DNA from: Cladobotryum mycophilum
Taxonomy: Eukaryota; Ascomycota; Sordariomycetes; Hypocreales; Hypocreaceae
Direction: 5' to 3'
NCBI GenBank assembly: GCA_036429605.1
Contig: CM071591.1
Span: 4,774,001 to 4,838,000, forward strand
Length of the DNA stretch: 64,000 bases
Made by a program: the position numbers and the translations under genes. Below are positions 1 through 10,488 of the stretch, one piece after another. The notes under the pieces are model-generated. The model saw only the letters and a program-made list of their open reading frames with translations. It was not told the DNA's origin and made no database searches. Every line of letters starts with the position of its first letter. Position 1 is the stretch's first letter.

Positions 1-1110
1 GCACGTCGCGGAACACGTCCATCGACGGGACCCCTCCTTGACCTGATAGCTCTGGCACACCTGGACGTGATCTTGCAGGTTCTCGCCGACTTCAGGAAGG
101 TCGACTAGAACCGGGATGCCGTGCTTCTCGAGCAGCTCTTGACGACCTATACCGGAGAGCTCTAGTATTTGTGGTGAGTTTATCGCTCCAGCAGCCAAGA
201 TGACCTCGCGATTCGCTTTCATCGACCTCATGGAGCCGTCCTTCATTCGCAGCTGAACCCCAGTCGCCACCACCTCGGGATCCACGCCCTCTAGTTCAAT
301 CTTGTGGACGGTAGCCTCAGTCAAGACGACGAGATTGCTTCGCTGCCTCACATCTGGACCGTAGTATGCACCGGCCGCATAGCTCCGCGCCTTGGTCACG
401 GGGTCGATAGTACTGACGTTCTGGAAAGCACCCGTCACCCGCCCAGACATCATGTCGTTTTTGCCCGCCTCAAAGCCCAAGGCCGTATGCGTGTCCATCC
501 AGGCAGAGTTCAATGCGCCGTGACCTTGTCCAAAGGACATTTGAACGGGTCCGTGGCCGGAGAGACTGTCGTCAAAGTCTTTGATGCGGCTTATTTCACG
601 GACCTCCTGGGTTGGGCTGTCCCTGGTCCCGAATCTCTGAAAGTACGGGCTCAACTCATCGTAAGACCAGCCTTGATTGCCCAGTTTGGCCCACGAGTCG
701 ATGCTGGCACGCGATGGGAAGACGGTCATCATGAAGTTGATGGCCGAGCTGCCACCCAGGCCCTTGCCGCGAGCCACACTTGCGCGTCTCCCATCAAGGG
801 CAGCCTGTGGAAGAAGAAAAAGTCAGTACTGAAAGGGGGACTTGAGGTATTAGAATTTTTGGTTTAGGGGAAGCTGCTCCCTTACCTGCGGGACCGACGT
901 ATAGTTCCAATCATAGCGTTCGTTCCCAAGCAAACCGATGAGGAAACCTGGCGTCGACACGAGAGGATCATTCTGGTGATCAGCTCCAGCTTCAATGACC
1001 AGAAGCCGGACTGCAGGATCCTCGGTAAGACGGGAAGCAACAACAAGGCCTGCCGTGCCGCCACCGACGACGATGTAGTCAAAAGTGTCAGTGATGTCGG
1101 AGCTGCTCAT
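1..1110 (-). CDS. GMC-family FAD-dependent oxidoreductase, 5' part (runs off left edge)
   Basis: Flavoenzyme of the glucose-methanol-choline family, which oxidises alcohols or sugars using FAD; the substrate cannot be told. Two exons are visible: 1110..886 and 804..1, with an 81-bp phase-0 intron (donor GTAAGG, acceptor CCACAG). Residues 13-21 (IVVGGGTAG) and 38-42 (VIEAG) form the FAD-binding Rossmann motif. GKGLGGSSAINF at about 88-99 is the first GMC signature, and GAINSPQILELSGIG further on is the second. The catalytic His region lies beyond the left edge. There is no signal peptide, so an intracellular enzyme is likely. The ATG at 1108-1110 is the first Met before the FAD motif. Near the edge the frame leaves the family pattern: at the run 31-34 the frame reads into ...SRRWTCSAT, whereas one extra G (coding strand) gives GVPSMDVFRDV, which fits the family better. 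The family call is secure; aryl-alcohol oxidase and choline-dehydrogenase-like subfamilies are both possible. Confidence 0.9.
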
Positions 1111-1911
1111 TCTCTCTCTTTGACAGCACTTTGTGTCAAAATGGAAGATATTATAAAGGTTAGATTGATCAAGGTCCAGCTTAAGAAGGTGCTAGTACCT
1201 CGAATATTATAAGCTTTACAGTATAAAAAAAGGTACCGATACTTGCGACCAATCGGAGCTTTTCTCACTGCACCTTGCACTGATTTAACTTTTCTGATCA
1301 GCGCTCAAGATGTCACAATTCTCCGATGATACTAATTAGTAGGTACTGGGTACTGAGTACTGGTGCTGGGTACTAGTAGAAGTACTAGGTGCTGGGTACG
1401 TACTACCTTGGGTACTAGGTAGCTGGTACTGAACAAAGAAAACGACTAGGTATTCCTGACTTTATCATATTAATTAATCTCTGTTGCTCTCATGGAAAGA
1501 AAGAAGGAAAAAGAAAAAGAAAAAGAAAAAAGAGAAAGCGCCAGTCAGTCAGACAGATCGTTTTAGTCTCTCGCTAGTGCTAGCTTGATTGGCTCTCATG
1601 ATCTGCTTCCACCGCGTGGCAGACCGAACCCGACGTGTACGAGATCTTTTAGCTCCTTTTGAGGCTGAACGACTTCTTCTGCTGAGTTGTATGATGGAAT
1701 ACATGACATCCGTAAGGAAAGAAAACATGTATAAATTCATCAGGGCAATTCACCGTAGAGTCAGCCTTCCAACATGATAGTCTACCAAGTGTGCATGAAT
1801 GGCATGTCGAGGCAAACGCCCACCCCTCCATCACATCACTCTCCATAGAGCACACACCCATAATACCTACCCTACCAGGCCAGTCGCTCACTCACTCAGC
1901 GCTGTACGACA
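1111..1911. other. Divergent intergenic region between GMC and tubby-like genes
   Basis: No coding sequence is supported here. It should hold the promoters of both flanking genes. It contains a block of degenerate TAGGTACT/GGGTACT repeats (about 1331-1431) and a purine tract of GAAA/GAAAAA units (about 1496-1540). The short open frames between 1549 and 1891 overlap on both strands and resemble nothing known. Confidence 0.6.
1331..1431. repeat. Degenerate TAGGTACT/GGGTACT repeat block
   Basis: Many copies of a GGTACT/TAGTAC-like core are packed in about 100 bp, spaced irregularly at 7-15 bases and partly palindromic (GTAC). Similar TAGGTA-rich stretches occur in fungal intergenic DNA. No function can be assigned. 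Confidence 0.6.
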
Positions 1912-2564
1912 ATGCTAGACCTCCTCCAACCCCTCCAACCCCTCCAGCTCCCCCAACCTTGCACCTCTCGACGCTTTCAGATCAACAGGCCCGCCTTCAA
2001 GCTCTCATACGACATCGTTGCTGAAGACGGGAGCAGTCCTCTCTACCACGTCAAGAATGGCGTCCACACCAGTAAAGCCCCGGCACTCGCCTTCCACAAC
2101 GGTCCAAGCGAGGCCGCCCCAGTCATTGCCGTCTGCCACATGCCACACTTTAGCCTAGGCTACAAAATCGGCTTTGGCGACCCAACCAACAATACAGACA
2201 CAGTGCAGTGGGAAGACATGATCAAGACAAAGTTCAACAACTCTGAGCACCGGTTCTCCGTCACGCTGTCTGGCGACTACAGCTTTCCCCACAAAGGGGA
2301 GGGGGAGGGGAGGAGGCTCAGAGACGCGAGTTTGTGTGGAAGAGAACGAGGCATGTCTGCGTGGCGGGGAAGACGGTCCGCAAGGCGAGCCCGCGGAACT
2401 GGAAGCTGCTGGACGAGGATAATACTATTTTGGCGATATTCAACGATGATAGGAAAATTGGCATTTGCGGGGTGCTGCAGATTGAACAGGACCATGGCCA
2501 GGACTTTGATGTCATGGTTATGATTACTCTCATGGCCTTGTATGAGAGATCGAGGCGTGCATGA
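1912..2564 (+). CDS. LURP-one/tubby C-terminal-like protein with one apparent frame break
   Basis: Small protein of about 217 residues once one frame break is repaired. The first part (from ATG 1912) reads RPAFKLSYDIVAEDGSSPLY, then CHMPHFSLGYKIGFGDP. The second part, in another frame from about 2315, reads REFVWKRTRHV, WKLLDEDNTILAIF and QDFDVMVMITLMALYERSRR, ending at the TGA 2562-2564. Alternating beta-strand-like segments with a W-K-R motif followed by 'L.D..N..LA.F' and a final 'vmiT...L.E..RR' helix are typical of the fungal tubby-like/LURP-one-related fold. The break lies in the G-rich tract about 2293-2313. One extra base makes the total 654 nt (218 codons), so a homopolymer miscall is more likely than an intron. 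The cellular role of the family in fungi is not established. A real pseudogene cannot be excluded. Confidence 0.55.
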
Positions 2565-4297
2565 AACAGAGCCGTCAATGTAAAATACCTACGGCCCAAG
2601 CGCCCCCCTCTCCATGACGCGATGCAATAACGCCTTGTCAAATACTCCAAGTGTCTCTATTTAGTTTTGTGATACTGTGAGAATAGTTATGATACTACTG
2701 TAGATCGGTTCGTTGCTGGCCCAGCCGTTTGCAAACTCGAAAGGTCCATGATTCCTTGGTCACCATCAGGCTTCAGTTCTCGATTGAGGGGAAAAAGGAC
2801 TGACCAGAAAGCGGAACCTGGCACGGCCCCAAGAATGACATGCCGCTGAAGACGTCAAAGCTTTTAGTTGTCAGGGCAGCTACCGTGATGATCTACCCAG
2901 CCGCTTTGGCAGGGGTGACTGGTCAAAGTCTCCAATAAATCTTGATCGCTATGTGAGAATCTTCTTTTTACTTTGGGCATCATTTGTCGTATTCTGCTGC
3001 ATCACTAGACACGATTAAATCCATCTCTAGCGCTGGCGCGGAAATGACGTGAGATACTGCTGCTGCTGCTGCTGCTGCTGCACGATCTAGACTGTTGTAG
3101 GATTGGCGACGCAAAGATGGGAACGATCCCCATATCGGTTATGCCGTGGCTCACGTAGCAGACCGGATATGACTCCTCTTTTTGAGGCTCTACACCTGGA
3201 AGCGCTGGCGCTAATAGTGTCTGGGGGATGTCAACACCGTCCATGATATCGTGATGGCATCGCAGGAAGAGAGGCTGGCGGAATTGATTTCATTTGCTAG
3301 GGACCTGGCAGGGATATATTTGGAATCTTGAATTACCCCAAGTTGTCTATTATAGCCAGCTCTTTTTCTTAAACGTCTCAAAATCTTGCACAGGCCCCAT
3401 TTCCATCCCCCGCTCTCCCCATGCTTATACAAGAACCCCGGACGGGAGGGGGTTTGCAGCTGAGCGTAGCCCATGCCTTGTATTGAGTAGCCTCCACATC
3501 TTGCTTGGCATTTGTACAATCGGACAGGTTTGTTTTGCAAAAGATGCACATGGCCATTTTCCTTTTCTCGTCAAGGGTCTGTAGAGTATCTCGCGCTCGG
3601 CAATATCTTGTTCTCGGGACATTTTGATCCGATTTCAGCCACTGTAGCTGGAGGGGACGACCGAGTCTTTTTTTGGAAAAAGGGCATAAAATGCGAGTGG
3701 CTGGAGTGATGAAATGGGCGCCTAGAACGTTGGTTGATTAGGATTATCTACATACAGCAATTTGCAGAAGGGTACTCCAGATATACGTACTGTAAAGAGG
3801 GAGGGGGGCTCGGGAAACCCTTTCAAACGTGAATCCTTTCTTTCGGACGCGATATGTAGAGCGAACACGCGGAATCAACACGAGGCCCAGGTACCATGGG
3901 AGCATTTCGGAGAGCAGTGAGATCGATACTAAATGGGGCATCGGTCAGCAGAGCCTCTCTCGGCACGGCTCGCCCTCGATCACGCTTGTTTAGTTAGTCC
4001 TGTCATGGTCTGGATCCTGTATCAGCAACAGCAACAACCACACCGGTGGCTGACTTTGTTCAACGTCCATCCCTAGACCGGCGTAGCAGCGACAGTGATG
4101 CCGTTCCGGTGGCGATTTCAACCAACGTATACAAAGCTGCTGCAAGGGAGGCCAAATGCGTGCTGCGAGCAGGGGGCCCATCGGGGCCGACCAATTGGCT
4201 CAAGGACACCACAAGGCTGTGGGAAAGAAGAAAAAACACATGACCCAGAACTCAATGCCTACTGGCTCGAGGTGAACGAGGCTGTAATGGTTATTAA
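2565..4297. other. Intergenic region without supported genes
   Basis: About 1.7 kb with only short overlapping open frames. It includes a pure CTG run near 3058-3080, which produces a spurious poly-Ser frame on the minus strand. No RNA gene or mobile element was recognised. Confidence 0.55.
3058..3080. repeat. (CTG)n trinucleotide microsatellite
   Basis: About eight uninterrupted CTG/TGC triplets are seen directly in an intergenic stretch; it is not part of a supported gene. Confidence 0.9.
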
Positions 4298-4305
4298 TAT
4301 ATAAA
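4298..4305 (+). promoter_or_regulatory. Probable TATA box of the NACHT-WD40 gene
   Basis: A perfect TATATAAA lies in an AT-rich stretch, followed about 30 bases later by a pyrimidine/AC-rich transcript-like region (CTTTTCAAACTTCGACAAGACACAA). It is the only strong TATA element upstream of the gene. It would give a leader of about 540 nt before the ATG at 4877, including a leader intron. Confidence 0.5.
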
Positions 4306-4494
4306 GGCCTGATCTCGCCTTCCCCGCACGCTTTTCAAACTTCGACAAGACACAACGCGAATCTTGGTTGTCTTCTCAACTCACCACCACCAACCACCAT
4401 CATCACCATCACCATCAATATTTTTTAACACTACACCATCTACCACCATACATCATTCTTTATTATATATAATTATTCATATATATTATACTAC

Positions 4495-4656
4495 TTATCC
4501 TATATCTGTCCCTACTTATCCTACACCTGTCTCCACCTGTCCTATACCTGTCTCTATCTATCCTACGCCTGTCTCTACCTATTCTACACCTGTCTCTACC
4601 TATCCATACCCATCTACCTATCCTACGCCTGTCTCTACCTATCCATACCCATCTGC
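4495..4656 (+). repeat. Degenerate minisatellite in the NACHT-WD40 leader
   Basis: Roughly eight imperfect copies of a 10-20 bp pyrimidine-rich unit (CCTACRCCTGTCTCTACCTAT-like) lie in tandem, with a larger duplicated stretch ending in CCATACCCATCT. It sits between the TATA box and the leader intron, so it is probably transcribed as 5'UTR. The frame through it has no ATG start and is not a gene. Confidence 0.75.
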
Positions 4657-4790
4657 CCGCACTTGATCTATATTCATATTTTTTCATCTACACACACACA
4701 CACTCTCTCTCTCTCTCTCTCTCAAACATTTAACCACACCCGCAACAACTATTTACCCACTTAACAACACTTAAGCATCATCCATTACTT

Positions 4791-4853
4791 GTAAGTCATC
4801 ATGATCAGCTCTGTGGACTCTTGATGTAGCTAACACTTCTTCTTCAACACTAG
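4791..4853 (+). other. Probable 5'UTR intron of the NACHT-WD40 gene
   Basis: GTAAGT donor at 4791, GCTAAC branch-like site at 4829-4834 and CACTAG acceptor ending at 4853, in a 63-bp interval of the same size as the coding introns here. It ends 23 bases before the start codon. Splicing it out also removes the only nearby upstream ATG (4801). Confidence 0.6.
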
Positions 4854-4876
4854 ACACAACCACTTCCATCAACAAC

Positions 4877-7800
4877 ATGGACGCCCAATACACTGCTCAA
4901 CGATCCATCAATGCCTACGCCAATGTCAATGTCAATGTCAATGACAGGGCTAGGCTTCAGGACCATAACCCTGGACAATATGCCATGAAAGAAAGGTGCT
5001 TGGGGCAACTCGCGGCCAGCGACCCTCGCCGTGACTTGACCCGTATAAAGGAAATGGCAGCAGGCAAACCTCTCGGACGGATACTCAAAACCATGGATGA
5101 GCATACGGCCTACAAAGACTTCCTAAAGCGGTCTGGTCGCGCAATACTCTGGCTCCTTGGAGATGCTGGAACTGGCAAGACCATGTCTGTCATCTCCATT
5201 GTCGAGCACCTGACTGAGTGTACTGAGCTGGGACGCCCGGGGGCCGTCTACGTCATGTCGTACTTCTTTTGTCAGGCGGACCTGCCGGCAGCGAGAACCG
5301 GGACCTTTGTGTTGCACGGCCTCATTTACCTCCTCATTGAGCAAAACAAAAAGCTCGTCTCCTATCTGCTTGAAGCGTATGAGAGGGACGGCAAGGATTT
5401 GTTCACAGGTCAAAATGCCTTTATGAACCTGTGGCAGCTCTTCGTTTCCATGCTGAGGGAACCCACCCTGGGAGCTACATTCATCATCATCGACGCCATC
5501 GATGAATGCGTCGAGGACGGAGAACGTCTCCAGCGTTTGATCAACGCCCAGGCGCGCTTTTCACCCAATGTGCGCTGGCTCCTTTCGAGCCGACTGCCTC
5601 CCGCAAACGGGCAACCGCTCAACGGTTTGGCAAACATCACTGTCGTCGAGTTCAACTCGACGCTGACGTTTGAGTCAACTCGGCTCTTCCTTCGACACAT
5701 GGCCAGCGAACTGCTGACCAAGAAGAATTACGACGTGAAAACAAAAGACGTCGTGTGCAAGGCGCTCAACGAAAACGCCCAGGGAACCATGCTCTGGGCC
5801 GTTTTGGCATCCAGAATAATCAACAAGGTGGCGTGTGAAGAGGCCGGGGCCGTCGTCCAGACACTTCCCACGGGCCTTCGAGGACTGTATAGCTACCTGC
5901 TCCAGGGAATCGAGCTTCTCGGACAGCAAAAGTCGGAAGCTTGTCGAAGGCTTCTGGCGACCGCGGTCGTTGCCCGTCGCCCGCTCAGCTTGAAGGAGCT
6001 GCGTCTCCTGGTAGACCTGCCATCCAACGTCACGCTGGACGAGGGAATGATCTCAAGGCTCATCGAAAGCTGCTGGGCCTTTCTGCGTCTGCAAAAGGGT
6101 TCGGTCTACGTCCCTCAGCGCCCGGCGGGAGAGTTTTTGCGCACGAGCAGACTCGTCTTTCCGGAGGGGTTGGAACAGAGACACTACACCATCTTCCTCC
6201 AATTATTGGATTCCATGTCCCAGACTCTTTCGAGAGATATGTGCCAACTCACCAAGTTGGACAACAGAAATGGTGCCTTGAATCAGCCAAACACCGACGC
6301 GCTGGAACCAATCAAATATGCGTGCGTCCATTGGATTGACCATGCCATCTCAAGCGTAGAACGTACGTATACCCCCCCCCCCTCTTTTCTTTCACTCTCA
6401 CTGCCATTTTCTTGCACCAGCTAACCACAAACGTTTCTTTGACTCTAGTGCCGAGCCTGATTCGGAGGCTAGAAGAGCCTCTTGTTCCCTTTTTCAAGGA
6501 GAAGCTCCTGAACTGGATAGAGGCAGTAGTTCTTTTAAAGGCTCTGGACCAGGCAGTGACGGGGTTACAGAACCTTGCCAAGTTGTTTGTGAGTTGGATG
6601 TGATTCTTTCGCAAAGAAGAAATTTTATTCTCTAACAATGAATATAGCGTGGTGCTGAGAGAAAGGAGCTATACGAGATAGTGTCTGACGCCTACCGGTT
6701 CCTCATCTCCCATCGCCCGAAGCTGGAACAGGATCCTCTACAGGTCTACACATCAGCACTTGTCTTCAGTCCCACCGGCAGCCTAACCAGAGGACAGTAC
6801 CAGCAGAGTGAGCCGTCCTGGCTTACTCTAAAGCCTCTGACGAATTCGGGATGGGATTCTGGCATTGTGCATTTCGCAAATCGTGCAAGAGAGATACGCA
6901 CGATGGCCTTTTCGCCAGACGGTCACAGATTCGCCGCTGGTTTTGACAACGGCACCGTCGAAGTTTGTGATGGGGAGACGGGTGTACAGATTCACCGGCT
7001 CAAACCAGAAGGTGGTGAGCCTAGATTGATTGTCTTCTCAAGCGACGGCGGCAGGTTGGCTACCGTGTCTGGATATTCCCTGGTTACCGTCTGGGACGCA
7101 AAGACAGGAGAGTCTATCCGAACTGTTGACCATGACTCACTTGCCCGACACCTCACCTTCTCCGGGGACGGCCGCGCCATAGCCTGCACCACAGTGGACG
7201 ACGAATTCGCACAAGTCATCGAGATCTGGGTCTGGGATGTGGAAACGGGCGAGAGCGTCAATAGGTGGCTCAACTACGAGGGCGAGGTGTCCTCGGTCAG
7301 CTTGTGCAATGGTAATTTTCGGATGTGTCTCACAGGCCCGCAAAACGCGAGGATAATTGACACTCGCATGACGTTTGGAGACACGCAGCTGAGCTTTGCT
7401 CCCCTCATGAGAATCGATGATGGGAATTTCGATTACTCCACGCTGTCTCATGATGGCAGGCAAATGGCCTGCCTCTTTCTCTACGATCACCCGACCATCA
7501 AGATCTTGAACCTTGACAACAGCACATATATTCACGCATTCGTGGACCACGAGACGCCTGTTGAAAAGGTGAGAAACCCGTTGATGGTCTTCTCGCCCAA
7601 CGGCAAGCTGCTCGTCACATCCCTGCGCAGGGAGGACGAGCCCGGGACCATCGGCGTCTGGGACACGGTGAACGGCGCTGCTCTCCACACCATCCGGCCA
7701 CACCAGAAAATAGGAAACCTCTACTTCCAGCCAGACGACCAGAAGCTGGCGGTGCTGCTGGAGTCCAAGGAGATCAGCGTCCGAGACCTCTCTCTCTGCC

Positions 7801-8792
7801 CGCCCCCCGCCGGCCACATCCCCAAGCACGCGGACGCCGTGACCTCTGTCACCTTTTCGAAGTACGGGGATCTGGTGGCAACGACCTCGAGAGACGGCAC
7901 CGTCATGGTCTGGGAGACTGCCGAGGGATCTTGTTGCCAGACACTTCGTGGGCACATGGAGAGTGCAGTAGCAGCGTATTTCTCGGAAAACAGCCAGCGC
8001 CTCACCTCGATCTCGAGGGACGGCATGATGATCATCTGGGACGTCGATCAAGGCGAACCCATCCGGATGATCCAAGACGACAAGTCCAAGACGTGCAAGA
8101 ATGGCCACTCATTTTCCGCAGATGGTCGGGTTGTTGCCCTACGTGTAAAGTCCGGCGTCCGCATCTGGGACATGGACTCTAACAACTGCTTCGAGCCCAT
8201 TGGATCCAGCGGCAGGGCCTTTAAGACGACCACCTTCTCCCCGGGCGGCCGGTACATGGCCACGGGCACAAAGAGCGGCGAAATCGAAACCTGGGACGTG
8301 GGCGCAGGTATCAGAGTCGCTGAGATGAAGGACGACTTCGGTTACCCGACTGGAAAGGTCACTGGGCTTCTCTACTCGGCGGACGGGAAGATACTGGTCG
8401 CGTCAATGATGCTTGAGCAGACCATCAAGCTATGGGATGTTCCCACCGGCTCCTGTCTCAGGACCATCCTGAACGTCCCTGCTTTCACCCTCTCCCTCAA
8501 CCCCACAAACAGGGACCTGCTCAATACTGATACCGGAAGCCTGGACATTGACCTGGGGGATCTTGGCGCCCTGCCCAAGGTGTCCTTGCTGCGACAGAGC
8601 TGCAACTACCAGGGCTATCGCCTGGATCGGGACAAGCACCTTGTTCTGAAGGATGACAAGCCCGTGCTGTCGTTTGCGGGTGAGTTTAGCACGCTGGCGA
8701 CTACTGTGAGGGATTCGATTGCCGTCATCAGCCACAAGTCTGGTGCTGTGTCCATTGTGAGATTTGATACCACCGTCTTGGATCAGTGGTGA
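4877..8792 (+). CDS. NACHT-WD40 STAND (NLR-like) protein
   Basis: Signal-transducing NTPase of the fungal NLR type: ligand sensing by a WD40 propeller is expected to control NTP-dependent oligomerisation. Exons 4877..6362, 6449..6588 and 6648..8792 give 1256 residues. Donors are GTACGT and GTGAGT, with CTAAC branch sites in both introns. Walker A GDAGTGKT is at residues 95-102 and Walker B FIIIDAIDE at 202-210, followed by a sensor-like WLLSSRLPP. A winged-helix/arm region follows to about residue 540. The C-terminal ~600 residues hold at least ten WD40-type units, with FSPDG, VWDAKTG, IWDVDQG and LWDVPTGS signatures. The N-terminal ~70 residues show no known effector domain. The WD units are divergent from each other, so this is not one of the rapidly shuffled identical-repeat NLRs. 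In fungi such genes act in heterokaryon incompatibility or other non-self responses; the role here is inferred. Confidence 0.93.
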
Positions 8793-8815
8793 GGTTGTAG
8801 GTACCCATGGGAAGG

Positions 8816-8896
8816 GGTGGAAGAAAAACACGGGTCTTGATCGACACCCTTTTCGGTGTAAGTTGAGTGGTCAACGACCCGTGTTTTTCTTCCACC
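8816..8896. repeat. Perfect 21-bp inverted repeat (long hairpin) after the NACHT-WD40 stop
   Basis: Arms 8816-8836 (starting GGTGGAAGAAAAACACGG) and 8876-8896 are exact reverse complements over 21 bp with a 39-bp spacer. The spacer continues the pairing after a one-base bulge (TTGA/TCAA) and holds a small inner stem, ACACC/GGTGT. It starts 24 bases after the stop codon, so it is probably in the 3'UTR. No target-site duplication or transposase was seen. Confidence 0.9.
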
Positions 8897-10488
8897 GCGT
8901 GCCCTAGGTCTGGAGACGGAGTCTACACACGCGGTTGGTTACACTAGAGGAGGGATTTTTATTTATTTATTATATAGTGACCAAAGAATGGGTAGGTTTT
9001 CAGTGCTTTTATTGGGATAGTAATTCACTTCTATATTAACACCTCGTGGCATCCATCTTGAGATTTGTGAACTTTACAACGTGCTTGACAGTGAACAAGC
9101 TTTGTAAAATGCGCTGGACAAGTGTTTCTCATATTTTGCCGCTCGACCAACTTTGTAAAGACAAGAAACCCAGCAGGTAAAGCAGATTGGTTCATTTTCT
9201 CGTTGACCAGTCATTCTTGGCCACCTCTGGGAATGGAAGAAGATTCTGCAAGTGTCTTGAATACACTACATCCATTGATTAATCTTAATCTTGAGATCTC
9301 CAACTAGTCATGCCTCATCGATAAACACACACGATCATGTACCTGCATTGTGTATGTATGTGTGTGGTTCATCGGTGGCTTCATCCAAGCCGGTCGAACG
9401 GGAACCAGGGTATTCATCTACTATGAGCCCCGTATCCCCCTTCATCTAGATTATATGTCTTATAATGCGGCGTGTTGCTGTGCGCAACGGAATCCATAAA
9501 TGGTGCGGCTAAATCGCTGCATTTCATACATGCATGCATGTATGAGATTTCACTGCGCCAACCGAGCTGCAGCGTAAAAGCATTCCGAGGCACGAAATTG
9601 AGGCTGCTTAGGTAGGTAGGAAATGCACATCATTTTTTTTGGAGCCAACTGAGCATACAGCGGATTGCGAGTGAGATCACTAAGACGGGTCCACTCTAGA
9701 ATTAGACAATACCAATCTCGGCCATGTTATTATCAGAAGAGCTACTGTTGCGCTTCGTTGGGCTCCTCAAGTACACAGGGAAGTGGGATCAGGAATGCTG
9801 GAAGGAGTGTCAAACGCAAGGTTCAAGCTTTCAGCAAAGTTAACCGCCTGCGCCAAAATATTCTTGACGAGGCTTTGACCAATATCCAGGTTTAGCGAAT
9901 AATCCAATCAAGAGGTCATTGCCTAGAACCTGGAAATTTATAAGTTTATTCCCATATTTCAAATTCAGAGCTGATAGCCTCTCCATGATGGATGCCCAAC
10001 CGATGGTGGTCCTTCACATTGGAAGCCCAGGGCTGCGCTGCATCATTTTCGGTGCACTAGAGACAAACTGCAAAGAGCAGAGAAATGCATCTGCAAACTC
10101 AAATAGTTTTTTCTTCTTTTCTTTCTTCCTTCTTCTTCTTTTTCTTCTTCTTTTTCTTCTTCTTTTTCTTTCTCTTTCTGTTTTCTCAGATGATATGAAT
10201 CAAGCATCCATAATGAAAGGGAAATGGACATGGAAAATCGCTGCAATCACTCATACGAGGATGATAGCATCTATAGTTGCTGTGTCTAGATACAGCGCCT
10301 ATTATAGATGCCACAAATATCCACGGATACCAAAAAAACACCTCAATCGCTGAGTCACCAGGCAAGGTGTGATTGCATCATCTTTGTTAAACAAAACGAA
10401 GCATTCGTTTCACATTCAGACACACAGGTTCTTCATCTCTACGCCAAGTCATTTAAATAGAAAAGAGAGAGAGAAAGAGAGACCAAAC
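8897..10488. other. Intergenic region without supported genes
   Basis: About 1.6 kb. Contains a perfect 22-bp palindrome (9524-9545) and a long CTT-rich pyrimidine tract (about 10104-10183) that could belong to the SDR promoter. Open frames at 9122, 9665 and 9919 have no recognisable features and cross the pyrimidine tract. Confidence 0.55.
9524..9545. repeat. Perfect 22-bp palindrome
   Basis: The self-complementary core CATACATGCATGCATGTATG is flanked by T/A, giving 22 bp with no spacer. It could form a cruciform or be a dimeric protein site; there is no evidence for either. Confidence 0.85.

Noticed and set aside
7137..8108. 323-residue open frame on the minus strand inside the NACHT-WD40 gene
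   Set aside because: It lies antisense to clear WD40 coding sequence and has no family motif; it is a codon-bias shadow.
8816..8896. The inverted repeat as a transposon end or MITE
   Set aside because: No target-site duplication, no second copy in the window and the whole unit is only 81 bp; kept as a hairpin only.
9919..10353. 144-residue open frame upstream of the SDR
   Set aside because: Its middle is translated CTT repeat (Phe/Leu run), with no motif on either side.
10369..10488. Upstream in-frame ATG extending the SDR by 40 residues
   Set aside because: The added residues are low-complexity leader (KEREKERP) and the SDR fold starts normally after the ATG at 10489.
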